Assembly (NCBI RefSeq): GCF_900187025.1
Contig: NZ_LT906478.1
Coordinates: forward strand, 790,001 to 854,000
Source of the DNA: Listeria ivanovii subsp. ivanovii
GTDB taxonomy: Bacteria; Bacillota; Bacilli; Lactobacillales; Listeriaceae
DNA: 64,000 bases
Reading direction: 5' to 3'
A program made the position numbers and the translations under genes. Positions 1 through 7,958 of the stretch are shown here, piece after piece (the stretch's first letter is position 1; each line of letters opens with the position of its first letter). The notes beneath the pieces were generated by a model. The model was not told where the DNA came from and ran no database searches. It saw nothing but the letters and a program-made list of their open reading frames with translations.

Positions 1-1
1 T

Positions 2-151
2 CAAGTATTGCATTTTTTTGTGAAATATCAAACAATCATAGGAATAAAAAAACTTATTATTAAGATGTTTGTTGGCGTTTCTAATATCGGTGGTGTTATA
101 GTTATTGTAATTGAACTTTTACTACCAATTTTGATGGATTATCCAAGGTGA
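2..151 (+). CDS. C-terminal end of a probable membrane protein (5' end outside window)
   Basis: The frame is open from base 2 to a TGA at 149-151 and encodes 49 residues. The last 30 or so are rich in I, V, L and G (GGVIVIVIELLLPIL), like a final transmembrane helix followed by a short polar tail. It lies 47 nt upstream of, and parallel to, another small membrane protein gene, which suggests an operon. I do not recognise the family. A chance open frame cannot be excluded because only the tail is visible. Confidence 0.45.
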   Translation, partial: QVLHFFVKYQTIIGIKKLIIKMFVGVSNIGGVIVIVIELLLPILMDYPR

Positions 152-198
152 ATTCAGGGAATAAAAGTAAATAGCATACATAAAAAAGGAGGAGTAAA

Positions 199-897
199 AT
201 GATTAAAGAAAGAAAAATTGTACTTATCACTAGTTTATTTTTTATTGCACTCACTTTCTTAGGATTACTTTTCCAAAGAGAAATCATTTGGAATATAGTT
301 TCAGGTCATTTCGATTTTTCTGTTTCTAATATTATTAACCTGTTAGCAGGAAAAGATTTAGTTACATTTTTCTTGCATCAAGTGGTTGCCGCGTTAAAAG
401 GGACAGTTATCTTTATTATTATTGAATTGCTGTTTGTTATCGCGATTTCAGTGTTTATCATCATTGTTATGTTTCGTGCTAAAAAGAAAGAAGGCTGGAC
501 GAAAACGAGTATCGCGATTACAAGTGGTTATAGTTTGCTCCTTTTGTCACTCGTTTCCTTCCTGATTTTATTTAGTGTTCAATCATTACATACTTATCAA
601 AATGTTCATGACAATGTGGTTACAGCTAAAAAAACTATTTTAACCCATAATTCCCAGGAAGTAGAAGATTCTCTAGCTAATATTATGGATGATCCGAAAA
701 AAACGATTCAAAAAATCAAAGGAGTATCAAAACAACTTGATGAACATACAGGTGTTTTCACTTTACTTTCTGAATGGCTGGAAAAAGTAAAAAATGCTGA
801 AAACATGCTATTTATCGGAGTGATGATTGGTTTTCTATTAATTCTTCTTGCACACATTAGCGAATTATACCGTTTGTGGCAAAAACGACAGAGCTAG
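199..897 (+). CDS. Hypothetical four-helix membrane protein
   Basis: This 232-residue protein begins with ATG 8-10 nt after a strong AAGGAGGAG. Hydrophobic segments lie at about residues 8-27, 70-97, 107-127 and 202-224. A soluble, charged loop of about 70 residues (roughly 130-200) between helices 3 and 4 contains DDPKKTIQKIKG and looks helical. I do not recognise the family and assign no function. It probably sits in the cytoplasmic membrane. The preceding open frame also ends in a hydrophobic stretch, so the two may be co-transcribed. A strong intrinsic terminator follows immediately. Confidence 0.8.
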   Translation: MIKERKIVLITSLFFIALTFLGLLFQREIIWNIVSGHFDFSVSNIINLLAGKDLVTFFLHQVVAALKGTVIFIIIELLFVIAISVFIIIVMFRAKKKEGWTKTSIAITSGYSLLLLSLVSFLILFSVQSLHTYQNVHDNVVTAKKTILTHNSQEVEDSLANIMDDPKKTIQKIKGVSKQLDEHTGVFTLLSEWLEKVKNAENMLFIGVMIGFLLILLAHISELYRLWQKRQS

Positions 898-902
898 GAC
901 TA

Positions 903-943
903 CCAAAAAGTTAGACTGAAAAGCTAACTTTTTGGCATTTTTT
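903..943 (+). terminator. Intrinsic terminator after the membrane protein gene
   Basis: A perfect 12-bp stem (CCAAAAAGTTAG at 903-914, CTAACTTTTTGG at 924-935) with a 9-nt loop is followed by a T-rich tract at 938-943. Confidence 0.9.
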
Positions 944-985
944 ATATTTGGCTATTTTTATTATTCGTACTCACGGGCTTATTTG

Positions 986-1099
986 TTAGGAAGAGTCCTT
1001 TATGAAGATAGTTTGTTTGGAAACACCTACTTTTTCTGCCAATTCTTGTTGTGACATTCTGGCAAGTACATGATATTCATATACTTTATTGAATATCAT
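986..1099 (-). pseudogene. Remnant of a small Xre-family HTH regulator
   Basis: On the minus strand an ATG at 1099 opens a 37-codon frame ending in TAA. It reads NKVYEYHVLARMSQQELAEK and then VGVSKQTIFIKDSS. The first 30 or so residues match the start of the compact Xre regulators of the YozG/PBSX type (family pattern: NRV-E-R-..-SQQELA-KVGVSKQTI). The homology ends abruptly after QTIF, where the family continues with an E-KGNYSPSL-like helix. About half of a usual 65-70 residue protein is missing, so I call it a decayed fragment. No convincing ribosome binding site precedes it. Confidence 0.6.
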
Positions 1100-1362
1100 T
1101 GTAAATTTATATTTTAAAAAAAGTAAAGCAAAGCTATGCAAAATAACAAAAATGATTATTTTGTATAGAATTAATTTTACAAAAATAGCGTTATTGCAAA
1201 ATTTAAATTAGGAAATGACATTTAGTATTTACTTGGTAACAGCTACAAAGTTGCTTGGCTTATTTTTTCACCATATTTTAATCTCCAACTTCTCTAGTTT
1301 AAAAGCGTGTTTTTTGATATACTAAATTGTGATGAAACAAACAAGAACGCAGGAGGAAAAAT
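1100..1362. other. Intergenic region upstream of the FabK-like gene
   Basis: This AT-rich stretch has no supported gene. A TATACT at 1318-1323 may be the -10 of the downstream gene, but I see no good -35 at the expected distance. The ribosome binding site AGGAGG lies at 1351-1356. Confidence 0.5.
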
Positions 1363-2292
1363 ATGTCAATTACGAACTTATTAAATATTAAATATCCTAT
1401 TATTCAAGGTGCTATGGCGCAAATCGCGAAAGCTCCACTTGTTGCTGCTGTTTCGAATGCAGGCGGGCTTGGAATTATCGCTTCTGGTGGCATGAGTGCG
1501 GATATGCTCCGAGAAGAAATCCAAAAGACAAAAAGCTTAACAGATAAACCGTTTGGCGTTAATTTAATGCTAATGATGACGAATATTGCAGAATTAACGG
1601 AAGTAATTATAGAAGAAAAAATTGCTATCGTAACGACTGGTGCCGGAACGCCAAAAACCTTTATGCCGGTTTGGAAAGAAGCCGGAATTATTGTCATTCC
1701 AGTGGTTCCATCCGTTATGATTGCCAAACGGATGGAAAAAATGGGGGCAGATGCAGTGATTGCTGAAGGAACTGAAGCAGGCGGGCACGTCGGAGAAACG
1801 ACTACAATGGCGCTTTTACCACAAATTGTTGATGCAGTAACGATCCCGGTTATTGGTGCTGGAGGAATTGCTGATGGACGAGGAATCGCTGCAGCACTCT
1901 CTTTAGGGGCACAAGGTGTTCAAATTGGTACACGCTTTTTAGCAACAGAAGAATGTCCAGTTCATCCGGACTTCAAAGCCGCAGTCATTAAAGCTTCAGA
2001 CCGTGATACGATGGTTACCGGACGTAAAGCAGGTGCGCCCGTTAGATCTATCAAAAACAAAATGATCAAAGAATACATCCGTTTAGAGGAAGAAAATGCG
2101 GACCGTGATACACTAGAAGAACTAACGCTAGGATCTCTTAGAAAAGCTGTTCAGGAAGGCGACACAGATAATGGTTCTGTCATGGCTGGCCAAATTGCGG
2201 GACTTATTACGGAAATCAAACCATGTAAAGATGTAATAGAAGAAATGATGGCTGAAACGAAACAAGTTATTTCTAATTTGCAACTAAATTAA
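1363..2292 (+). CDS. fabK: FabK-like enoyl-ACP reductase / nitronate monooxygenase-family flavoprotein
   Basis: This 309-residue TIM-barrel FMN protein belongs to the NPD/FabK family. It shows the N-terminal YPIIQGAMAQIA motif, GGLGIIASG, the AEGTEAGGHVG segment around residue 135-145 that binds FMN phosphate and carries the catalytic His, and IPVIGAGGIADG plus GAQGVQIGTRFL in the C-terminal half of the barrel. The length is that of FabK (about 310), and AEG-EAGGHVG is typical of FabK and of some nitronate monooxygenases. Listeria is known to carry a FabK-like gene in addition to FabI. The flavin-dependent reaction would reduce trans-2-enoyl-ACP in fatty acid elongation, in the cytoplasm. It appears monocistronic: a ribosome binding site (AGGAGG) is close upstream and a terminator lies downstream. 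Nitronate oxidation remains the alternative. Confidence 0.75.
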   Translation: MSITNLLNIKYPIIQGAMAQIAKAPLVAAVSNAGGLGIIASGGMSADMLREEIQKTKSLTDKPFGVNLMLMMTNIAELTEVIIEEKIAIVTTGAGTPKTFMPVWKEAGIIVIPVVPSVMIAKRMEKMGADAVIAEGTEAGGHVGETTTMALLPQIVDAVTIPVIGAGGIADGRGIAAALSLGAQGVQIGTRFLATEECPVHPDFKAAVIKASDRDTMVTGRKAGAPVRSIKNKMIKEYIRLEEENADRDTLEELTLGSLRKAVQEGDTDNGSVMAGQIAGLITEIKPCKDVIEEMMAETKQVISNLQLN

Positions 2293-2331
2293 TTATGAGG
2301 CGGGGACAAAAGGGTCTCTAAAATAAAAAAC

Positions 2332-2395
2332 AAGCAGAAATCAAGTTTATTCCATTTTCCGAAATGGCTCTATACAATGATTTCTGCTTTTTTAT
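2332..2395. terminator. Probable bidirectional terminator
   Basis: A 12-bp perfect inverted repeat (AAGCAGAAATCA at 2332-2343, TGATTTCTGCTT at 2378-2389) is flanked by an A-rich run on the left and TTTTATTTT on the right. It sits between convergent genes. The 34-nt loop is long but itself contains a small CATTTTCCGAAATG hairpin. Confidence 0.8.
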
Positions 2396-2439
2396 TTTCC
2401 AACTTTTATTGCTGAGCTATAGTTATGTCCCAACCTTTA

Positions 2440-2847
2440 TTAACCAAAGTTAAGTTGCCAGAATACCTCGAACTTATCGGTTACTTGTGCATAAGTAGAA
2501 CCCCAAAAAGCAACTTGTAATTCCATCTCTACTTTACCACCAACTAGTAACGCCTCGTATGCTCGTTTCAGCTCACTTTTAGATTCAAAATTAATCAAAA
2601 TCGTCACTCGGTTACCAGTTGTAAAGCCATCATAAGGCGCATCAGTAATATAAATAAATTCCTCACCATTTTTCGCTAACCGGCTGTGCATTAATCTTTC
2701 ACCGAAAACGGCATCCCCATCAAAATGATTCATCTCTTTGAAACGCTGGATGCTCGTAATTTCGGCTGCGAAAACCTCTGAATAAAATGTTAGAGCTTCT
2801 TGACCTTCGCCATTAAAAACTAGATAAGGAACTGCAAAAGGCATCAT
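2440..2847 (-). CDS. VOC/glyoxalase-fold protein, PhnB-like
   Basis: This protein of about 135 residues has the PhnB/3-demethylubiquinone-methyltransferase-like VOC pattern: VPYLVFNGEGQEALTFYSEVF at the start, an internal GERLMHSRL strand, and the closing WGSTYAQVTDKFEVFWQLN. PhnB-type proteins are small cytoplasmic dimers, usually of unknown substrate. I place the start at the ATG at 2847, 6 nt after AGAGGAG. The ATG at 2853 overlaps that ribosome binding site and is less likely. It stands alone between a convergent gene and the divergent ATPase gene. The metal-binding residues usual in true glyoxalases are not evident, so no reaction is assigned. Confidence 0.8.
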   Translation of the reverse strand: MMPFAVPYLVFNGEGQEALTFYSEVFAAEITSIQRFKEMNHFDGDAVFGERLMHSRLAKNGEEFIYITDAPYDGFTTGNRVTILINFESKSELKRAYEALLVGGKVEMELQVAFWGSTYAQVTDKFEVFWQLNFG

Positions 2848-3019
2848 AACCATCTCCTCTTATATTATGTAATTAAGTATACGGCTAAATACTATAAGTG
2901 TCATATTTAAGCCAAAATACATTCTTTCAAAAAACAAAGTTCTTGCTATTTAATGTAATATACTATACAATTAACTTAATAAAATTGATATATATAACTT
3001 TTATATTTTTTTGCAGCAA

Positions 3020-3043
3020 AATAAAGTAAGTACTTGCTTTATT
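3020..3043. promoter_or_regulatory. 24-bp imperfect palindrome in the leader of the calcium ATPase gene
   Basis: AATAAAG at 3020-3026 and CTTTATT at 3037-3043 flank a central AAGTACTT (3028-3035, itself a palindrome), with one mismatched pair. It ends about 30 nt before the start codon and only 16 nt before the ribosome binding site. It could be a repressor operator or an mRNA hairpin. No regulator is inferred from sequence. Confidence 0.45.
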
Positions 3044-3072
3044 AAAAAGGCGGGTGCGTAGGAGGTAGATGT

Positions 3073-5703
3073 ATGCTTTGGGTAAAAGAGTCAATAGAGC
3101 AACTTCTCAGCAAACTACACACAGATTTAGACACAGGATTAACAAAAGAACAAGTAAAACAAAAACAGGAAGCGTTTGGTGCAAATGAATTTGAGGAAGG
3201 TAAAAAAGAATCTCTTCTTCAAAAAATCGGGCATCACTTACTCGAAATTACGACGATTGTTTTACTATTTGCAGCAGCAATCTCCGCTTATTTAGCCATT
3301 ACAACGGGATATGGTTGGGCGAAAGTAGTTGTAATTTTAGGAATTGTCGTACTAAATATGGTTTTAGGGATTTACCAAGAAAATAGTGCCGAGAAAGCCC
3401 TTGCTGCCCTTCAAAGTATGAATGCACATTTGACAACAGTGCTGCGTGACGGTATCCGGACGCAAGTAGACGCAGTAGAATTGGTTCCAGGGGATATTAT
3501 TGAGATTGTAGCAGGAGATATGATTCCAGCCGATGCCCGGATTATTTCCAGTAGTAGTTTACAAGTGGAAGAATCAGCGCTCACTGGGGAAAGTGTTCCG
3601 GTAGAAAAAGATGCCGCTGCAGAAGTTTCTGAAAAAGCGCCAATTGGTGACCGACTAAATATGCTTTACTCCGGCTGTCTTGTGACTAATGGACGAGCAA
3701 CCGCAGTAGTGGTAGAAATTGGAATGGAAACGGAAATGGGGAAAATTGCTGGTTTACTTAACAGCACATCGAAATTAATGACACCCTTACAACTTCGCTT
3801 AAAAGAATTAGCGAAACGCCTGAGTATTGTTGCCCTTTTAGCTGGTATATTAATTTTTATTATTGATGTGTATGTATACGGGGAAACTATTATTGAGACG
3901 TTGATGATTGCAATTTCCCTTGCAGTAGCAGCGGTTCCAGAGACGTTGCCGGTAATTGTAACATTGACACTTGCTTATGGGGTTCAAAATATGGTGCGGA
4001 AAAATACGATTATCCGCCGAATTCCTGCTGTTGAAACCATTGGAAACACTTCTGTTATTTGCTCTGATAAAACAGGAACATTAACACAAAATAAAATGAT
4101 TATCCAACAAATTTGGGCAACCGAGCATGTGCCAATGAAAGCAACAGCCGAACTAGGAACAGAAGAAGCAAAAGTTTTGGAAATGCTTAGTCTTTCTAGT
4201 AACGCAACGATTGAAGTGACAGATGGCGAAGAAACCATCATTGGGGATCCGACCGAAAGTGCGATTATTCGATTATTAGAAGAAAAAGGAACAACGAAAA
4301 AAGCACTAGAAGCAAAATATCCACGTGTTTTTGAACTTCCTTTTGACTCTGATAGAAAATTAATGACGACGATTCACCAAGTAGAAGATGGTTTCCTTTC
4401 TATTACAAAAGGTGCATTTGACCGAATTCCAGTTGATTTTTCAGAAGTACTTTTGAGTGAGGCTGAGAGAGTTCATGATAGCTTTGCTGAGGATGCGCTT
4501 CGAGTACTTGTTGTTGCTTACAAAAAGTACGATGTAATGCCTACAGATCTGTCTAGTGAGGCACTTGAGACCAATCTGACTTTCGCCGGGATGGTTGGGA
4601 TGATTGATCCACCGCGTCCAGAAAGCAAATCCGCCGTGTTAGCAGCGGAAAAAGCGGGTATTAAGACAGTAATGATTACTGGTGACCACATTGCGACGGC
4701 ATCTGCCATTGCAAAAGAGATCGGTATTCTAACAGAGGACGACAAAGCGATAACCGGCGCAGAGCTTGCGGAAATGTCAGAAACAGACCTAGAGAAAAAT
4801 ATTAGAGATTATGCCGTATATGCTCGTGTTAGTCCGGAAGATAAGATTCGAATTGTGAAAGCATGGCAGAAAAATGGAGAAATTGTTACGATGACTGGTG
4901 ATGGTGTCAATGATGCACCCGCCTTGAAAGCTGCTGATGTTGGTGCGGCAATGGGTATCACTGGAACAGATGTATCCAAAAATGCAGCGGATATGGTTAT
5001 TACAGATGATAACTTTGCAACGATAGTAGATGCTGTGAAAGAAGGACGTACTGCATATGAAAACATTCGGAAAACAATTTACTTCCTATTAAGTACCAAC
5101 TTTTCTCAAATTTTCATTATGTTAATTGCCATTATTCTTGGGTGGGGAGCGCCAGTTGTAGCGGTTCAGTTACTGCTTATCAACGTTGTGTCTGATGGGA
5201 TTCCAGGCTTCTTCTTAAGCCGTGAAAAAGCCGATGATTCGATTATGGAGCGTAGGCCAATTCCGAAGAACGCAGGGATTTTTGCAAATGGTCTTGGGAA
5301 GAAAATGGCGACACAAGCAGTTGTCTTTACGATTGTAACGCTGGCTGGATTTTACATCGGGCAGTTTGTGACTATCAACCAATCCATCAGTGCAAGTTAT
5401 GAGGTTGGAATGACAATGGCATTTGTTATCCTAGCTTGGTCATCTGTCGCGCACATTTTTAATGTAAGAAGTGATAAGTCTATCTTTACCATTGGTTTCT
5501 TGTCTAACCGAGGACTTTTCTTTAGTGCGATTTGCTCGATGCTTATTATTCTAGGGTTAGCGATTATTCCTCCACTAGCGAATATGTTTTTCTTAGTAGA
5601 AATGAGTCTGACTCACTGGATTCTCGCGTTTGTTCTTTCAATGTTACCACTTGTATTTGTGGAAATTCAAAAATTCATTCAACGTAAAAAAGCGACTGCA
5701 TAA
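3073..5703 (+). CDS. P2-type ATPase, probable Ca2+ exporter
   Basis: This 876-residue P-type ATPase of the SERCA/PMR1-like P2 group has a cation_ATPase_N domain at residues 1-70. TGES (actuator) falls near residue 175. The phosphorylated aspartate is Asp332 in DKTGTLT, and the hinge TGDGVNDAPALK lies near residue 615. Ten membrane helices are expected. Ion-site residues seen: M4 reads AAVPETLP (site Glu kept, PEGLP altered to PETLP), M5 reads TNFSQI (Asn kept, the SERCA Glu771 position is Gln), and M6 reads NVVSDGIPG (Asn and Asp kept). It therefore differs from the second P2 ATPase at 35237-37885, where the same M5 position is Ala. The start ATG is 8 nt after AGGAGG. The next gene follows after 16 nt, suggesting an operon. 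Confidence 0.9.
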   Translation: MLWVKESIEQLLSKLHTDLDTGLTKEQVKQKQEAFGANEFEEGKKESLLQKIGHHLLEITTIVLLFAAAISAYLAITTGYGWAKVVVILGIVVLNMVLGIYQENSAEKALAALQSMNAHLTTVLRDGIRTQVDAVELVPGDIIEIVAGDMIPADARIISSSSLQVEESALTGESVPVEKDAAAEVSEKAPIGDRLNMLYSGCLVTNGRATAVVVEIGMETEMGKIAGLLNSTSKLMTPLQLRLKELAKRLSIVALLAGILIFIIDVYVYGETIIETLMIAISLAVAAVPETLPVIVTLTLAYGVQNMVRKNTIIRRIPAVETIGNTSVICSDKTGTLTQNKMIIQQIWATEHVPMKATAELGTEEAKVLEMLSLSSNATIEVTDGEETIIGDPTESAIIRLLEEKGTTKKALEAKYPRVFELPFDSDRKLMTTIHQVEDGFLSITKGAFDRIPVDFSEVLLSEAERVHDSFAEDALRVLVVAYKKYDVMPTDLSSEALETNLTFAGMVGMIDPPRPESKSAVLAAEKAGIKTVMITGDHIATASAIAKEIGILTEDDKAITGAELAEMSETDLEKNIRDYAVYARVSPEDKIRIVKAWQKNGEIVTMTGDGVNDAPALKAADVGAAMGITGTDVSKNAADMVITDDNFATIVDAVKEGRTAYENIRKTIYFLLSTNFSQIFIMLIAIILGWGAPVVAVQLLLINVVSDGIPGFFLSREKADDSIMERRPIPKNAGIFANGLGKKMATQAVVFTIVTLAGFYIGQFVTINQSISASYEVGMTMAFVILAWSSVAHIFNVRSDKSIFTIGFLSNRGLFFSAICSMLIILGLAIIPPLANMFFLVEMSLTHWILAFVLSMLPLVFVEIQKFIQRKKATA

Positions 5704-5719
5704 AAAGGAGGAGAGCGGA

Positions 5720-6568
5720 GTGACTGATACCGAAAAATTAGTTGCCTCAACACTTGAACGAAACTTTGGTAAAGAAATTAGCTTGCGTTATAAAGGGAAT
5801 GAATCGGCACAAATTCGGTCGGAAGAAGTTATCAAAAAAATTGCTACGGTAGTGGAACCGCTTGTAACTTCACTTGGAATCGAAAGCAAAACAGTGAAAA
5901 AGACGATTCCATTTTTGTACGAACTTCAAAAGAACCAATTTTGTGACATGAGTGCTTATCCTTATCCGCTCCTTCTTGTGAATGGGACGAGTGTGGATAC
6001 GGAAAAATATTGGCGTGACTTGCCAACCTATTGGACAGATGAAGCGAACAGAATTGCCCTACCTTATGTGCTAGAACATATAAAACGCAATCCTACTAGA
6101 CAAAAAATGCTTGAATATCATGAGTGGCTATTAGTAATAGTGCAACAATTAAATATGCAACTGGATGCAGCTTTTCGAGTAAAGTTAGTATTTGAATCAG
6201 ATATGCGAATTCGATTACGGGTTTATGAAGTAAGCAAGGTTGCACTTGAAATTCATTTCCTTGATAATCACGATACAGAGCAACAACATTTGGCCTATGA
6301 TGCCAGTTTAGATACTGATTTAGAAGTAAAAGCGCGCCTTCTTTTGCGGCAAGGAATTTTAACCGAAAATCTGAATTTAGACGCTTTGAAAGTATATACA
6401 AAAGCCGTTTTACCAGTAGCTCATAGTCTTGAAAAACTAGATCAACAAGCTTTAACTGCCGAACAAATGAAAAAATTAGCGAAATTACTAACAAAAGAAG
6501 AACCAAAAATCATGGAGGATACAGATTTAACGAGTAAGGCTGTAGAATTCTTACAAAGGCTTTCATAG
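5720..6568 (+). CDS. Hypothetical protein downstream of the calcium ATPase
   Basis: This 282-residue soluble protein has no signal peptide or membrane segment. I start it at GTG 5720 (VTDTEKLVAS), 9 nt after GGAGGAG. A longer in-frame extension back into the ATPase gene lacks a ribosome binding site. The N-terminal region is rich in lysine and glutamate, the centre has PYPLLLVNGTSVDTEKYWRDLP, and the C-terminus is helical (LTAEQMKKLAKLLTKEEPKIM). I do not recognise the family. It starts 16 nt after the ATPase stop and is followed by a terminator, so it is probably co-transcribed with the pump. Any role linked to the pump is inference from position only. Confidence 0.75.
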   Translation: MTDTEKLVASTLERNFGKEISLRYKGNESAQIRSEEVIKKIATVVEPLVTSLGIESKTVKKTIPFLYELQKNQFCDMSAYPYPLLLVNGTSVDTEKYWRDLPTYWTDEANRIALPYVLEHIKRNPTRQKMLEYHEWLLVIVQQLNMQLDAAFRVKLVFESDMRIRLRVYEVSKVALEIHFLDNHDTEQQHLAYDASLDTDLEVKARLLLRQGILTENLNLDALKVYTKAVLPVAHSLEKLDQQALTAEQMKKLAKLLTKEEPKIMEDTDLTSKAVEFLQRLS

Positions 6569-6577
6569 GCATAAGAA

Positions 6578-6625
6578 TAAAATGCTATTTAGTATAAAGT
6601 GTATCTAAATAGCATTTTATTTTTG
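6578..6625 (+). terminator. Intrinsic terminator of the ATPase operon
   Basis: A perfect 15-bp stem (6578-6592 with 6605-6619; core AAATGCTATTTAG/CTAAATAGCATTT) has a 12-nt loop and is followed by TTTTTGC. Confidence 0.9.
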
Positions 6626-6685
6626 CAAGTGGCAGTAGAAAGATAGTAAAATGATACAATGAAAAAAGAAATGAGGATATAGAAA

Positions 6686-7243
6686 TTGATTCGACAAGCT
6701 AAAAAAACCGATGCAGCAAAAATTGCACCACTTTTATTAATAATTTGGAAAGATATGGAATTACCAATTTTAGAAATGGAGTCAGAGGAAGCCATTATTG
6801 GTGCGCTAGTAGAGGCAATTCAAACCGAAACCTATCGTTACAGTTATAATCATCTTCATGTTTATGAAAAAGATGGTGATATTGCTGGAGTTCTTGCAGG
6901 ATATCCCGGGGAACTTGAACCAGAGATTGATGATGTTTGGAAGGATATCGCAAAAAAACACGGTATTACCTTTGAAGAACCAATTTTTGAAGATAATGAA
7001 ACATTTGCCGGAGAATGGTATTTAGACTCTATTGTCACGAATGAAAAATATCGTGGTTACGGAGTTGGAACTGCCTTGCTTAATAAATTAACAGAAATTG
7101 CTGCCCAAGATGGGGAAAAAGTAGTTGGCTTAAACTGCGATAAAGGAAACCCAAATGCGAAACGTTTATACGAGCGAATGGGGTTCCATGTCACAGGAGA
7201 AGTGACGCTAAACGGACATATTTACGACCATATGCAAAAATAA
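6686..7243 (+). CDS. GNAT-family N-acetyltransferase
   Basis: This 185-residue protein starts at TTG 6686 (LIRQAKKTDAAKIAPLLL), preceded by a weak AGGA. The N-terminal RQAKKTDA is the usual GNAT strand 1. The acetyl-CoA site is seen in the strand DSIVTNEKYRGYGVGTALL (motif A: R-G-Y-G-V-G), near residue 115-133. Motif B is NPNAKRLYERMGF near residue 155-167. It would transfer an acetyl group from acetyl-CoA to an amine on an unknown small molecule or protein in the cytoplasm. The lipoprotein gene starts 17 nt downstream and may be co-transcribed. Confidence 0.88.
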   Translation: MIRQAKKTDAAKIAPLLLIIWKDMELPILEMESEEAIIGALVEAIQTETYRYSYNHLHVYEKDGDIAGVLAGYPGELEPEIDDVWKDIAKKHGITFEEPIFEDNETFAGEWYLDSIVTNEKYRGYGVGTALLNKLTEIAAQDGEKVVGLNCDKGNPNAKRLYERMGFHVTGEVTLNGHIYDHMQK

Positions 7244-7260
7244 GAAATGAGGCAAAGCGG

Positions 7261-7920
7261 ATGAAAAAAATAATTTTCACAGTGATTTTAAGTTTGGTTT
7301 TACTTCTTTCAGGATGTGCAGATGTGACAAATACGGTGAAGGTGGATAAAAAAGGGGATGCAACCATTTCTTTTGATATTGATATTTCATCCGTTGCAGG
7401 TATTTTTGCATCAACATACTCAGATGAAGCGCTTACAAAACTGAAAGATGCAGGTTTTAAAGTAGAGAAAAAGTCAGACACTAGCTATCATATCGAAAAG
7501 AAACTAGAAAAAAGTGAAACTAAAACGGACATGAAACCAGAAGATTTTGGCGTGAAAATTACGAATACAAAAAGTTTCTTTACGCAAAAAGTACGCATTG
7601 ACGCAAATATTGACCCAGAAAAAATCTGGAAACAACAAGTAGCGGATGTTCCTTTTCCAAAAGAAATTCTAGATAAAATCGATTATACACTCATTTTAGA
7701 TTTACCGATTTCGACAATTGGCGATAATAATGCCAAAAGTGTCACTGGCGGAAAGCTAACGTGGGATGTGCCACTAGCGGAAAAATCTGAACTGTACTTT
7801 GATGTAACACTGCCCAATGTGAAAAATATTGCGATAGTTGGCGGGATTGTTCTTATAGCGGGGATTATCTTGATTATTTACTTAGTTCGTAAACATCGTA
7901 AAAAGGAAAAATTGACCTGA
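7261..7920 (+). CDS. Lipoprotein with C-terminal membrane anchor (DUF3153-like)
   Basis: This 219-residue protein has a lipoprotein signal peptide with lipobox LSGC (Cys19), so it should be lipid-modified and face outward. The mature part begins with VTNTVKVDKKGDATISFDIDIS, the pattern of the LppM/DUF3153 group of membrane-anchored proteins. A second hydrophobic stretch lies at about residues 191-209 (IAIVGGIVLIAGIILIIYL) and is followed by a basic tail RKHRKKEK, so the protein is tethered at both ends. The spacing from the GNAT gene is only 17 nt, which suggests co-transcription. The specific function is unknown. Confidence 0.8.
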   Translation: MKKIIFTVILSLVLLLSGCADVTNTVKVDKKGDATISFDIDISSVAGIFASTYSDEALTKLKDAGFKVEKKSDTSYHIEKKLEKSETKTDMKPEDFGVKITNTKSFFTQKVRIDANIDPEKIWKQQVADVPFPKEILDKIDYTLILDLPISTIGDNNAKSVTGGKLTWDVPLAEKSELYFDVTLPNVKNIAIVGGIVLIAGIILIIYLVRKHRKKEKLT

Positions 7921-7958
7921 AAAAGAGGGTAAGCTTAACCAAGCTTGCCCTCTTTTTC
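7919..7958. terminator. Bidirectional terminator between lipoprotein and MerR genes
   Basis: GAAAAAGAGGG/CCCTCTTTTTC plus AAGCTT/AAGCTT form an 18-bp stem with one T-G pair and a 4-nt loop (AACC). The stem has A-rich and T-rich flanks, so it can work in both directions. It overlaps the end of both convergent genes. Confidence 0.9.
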
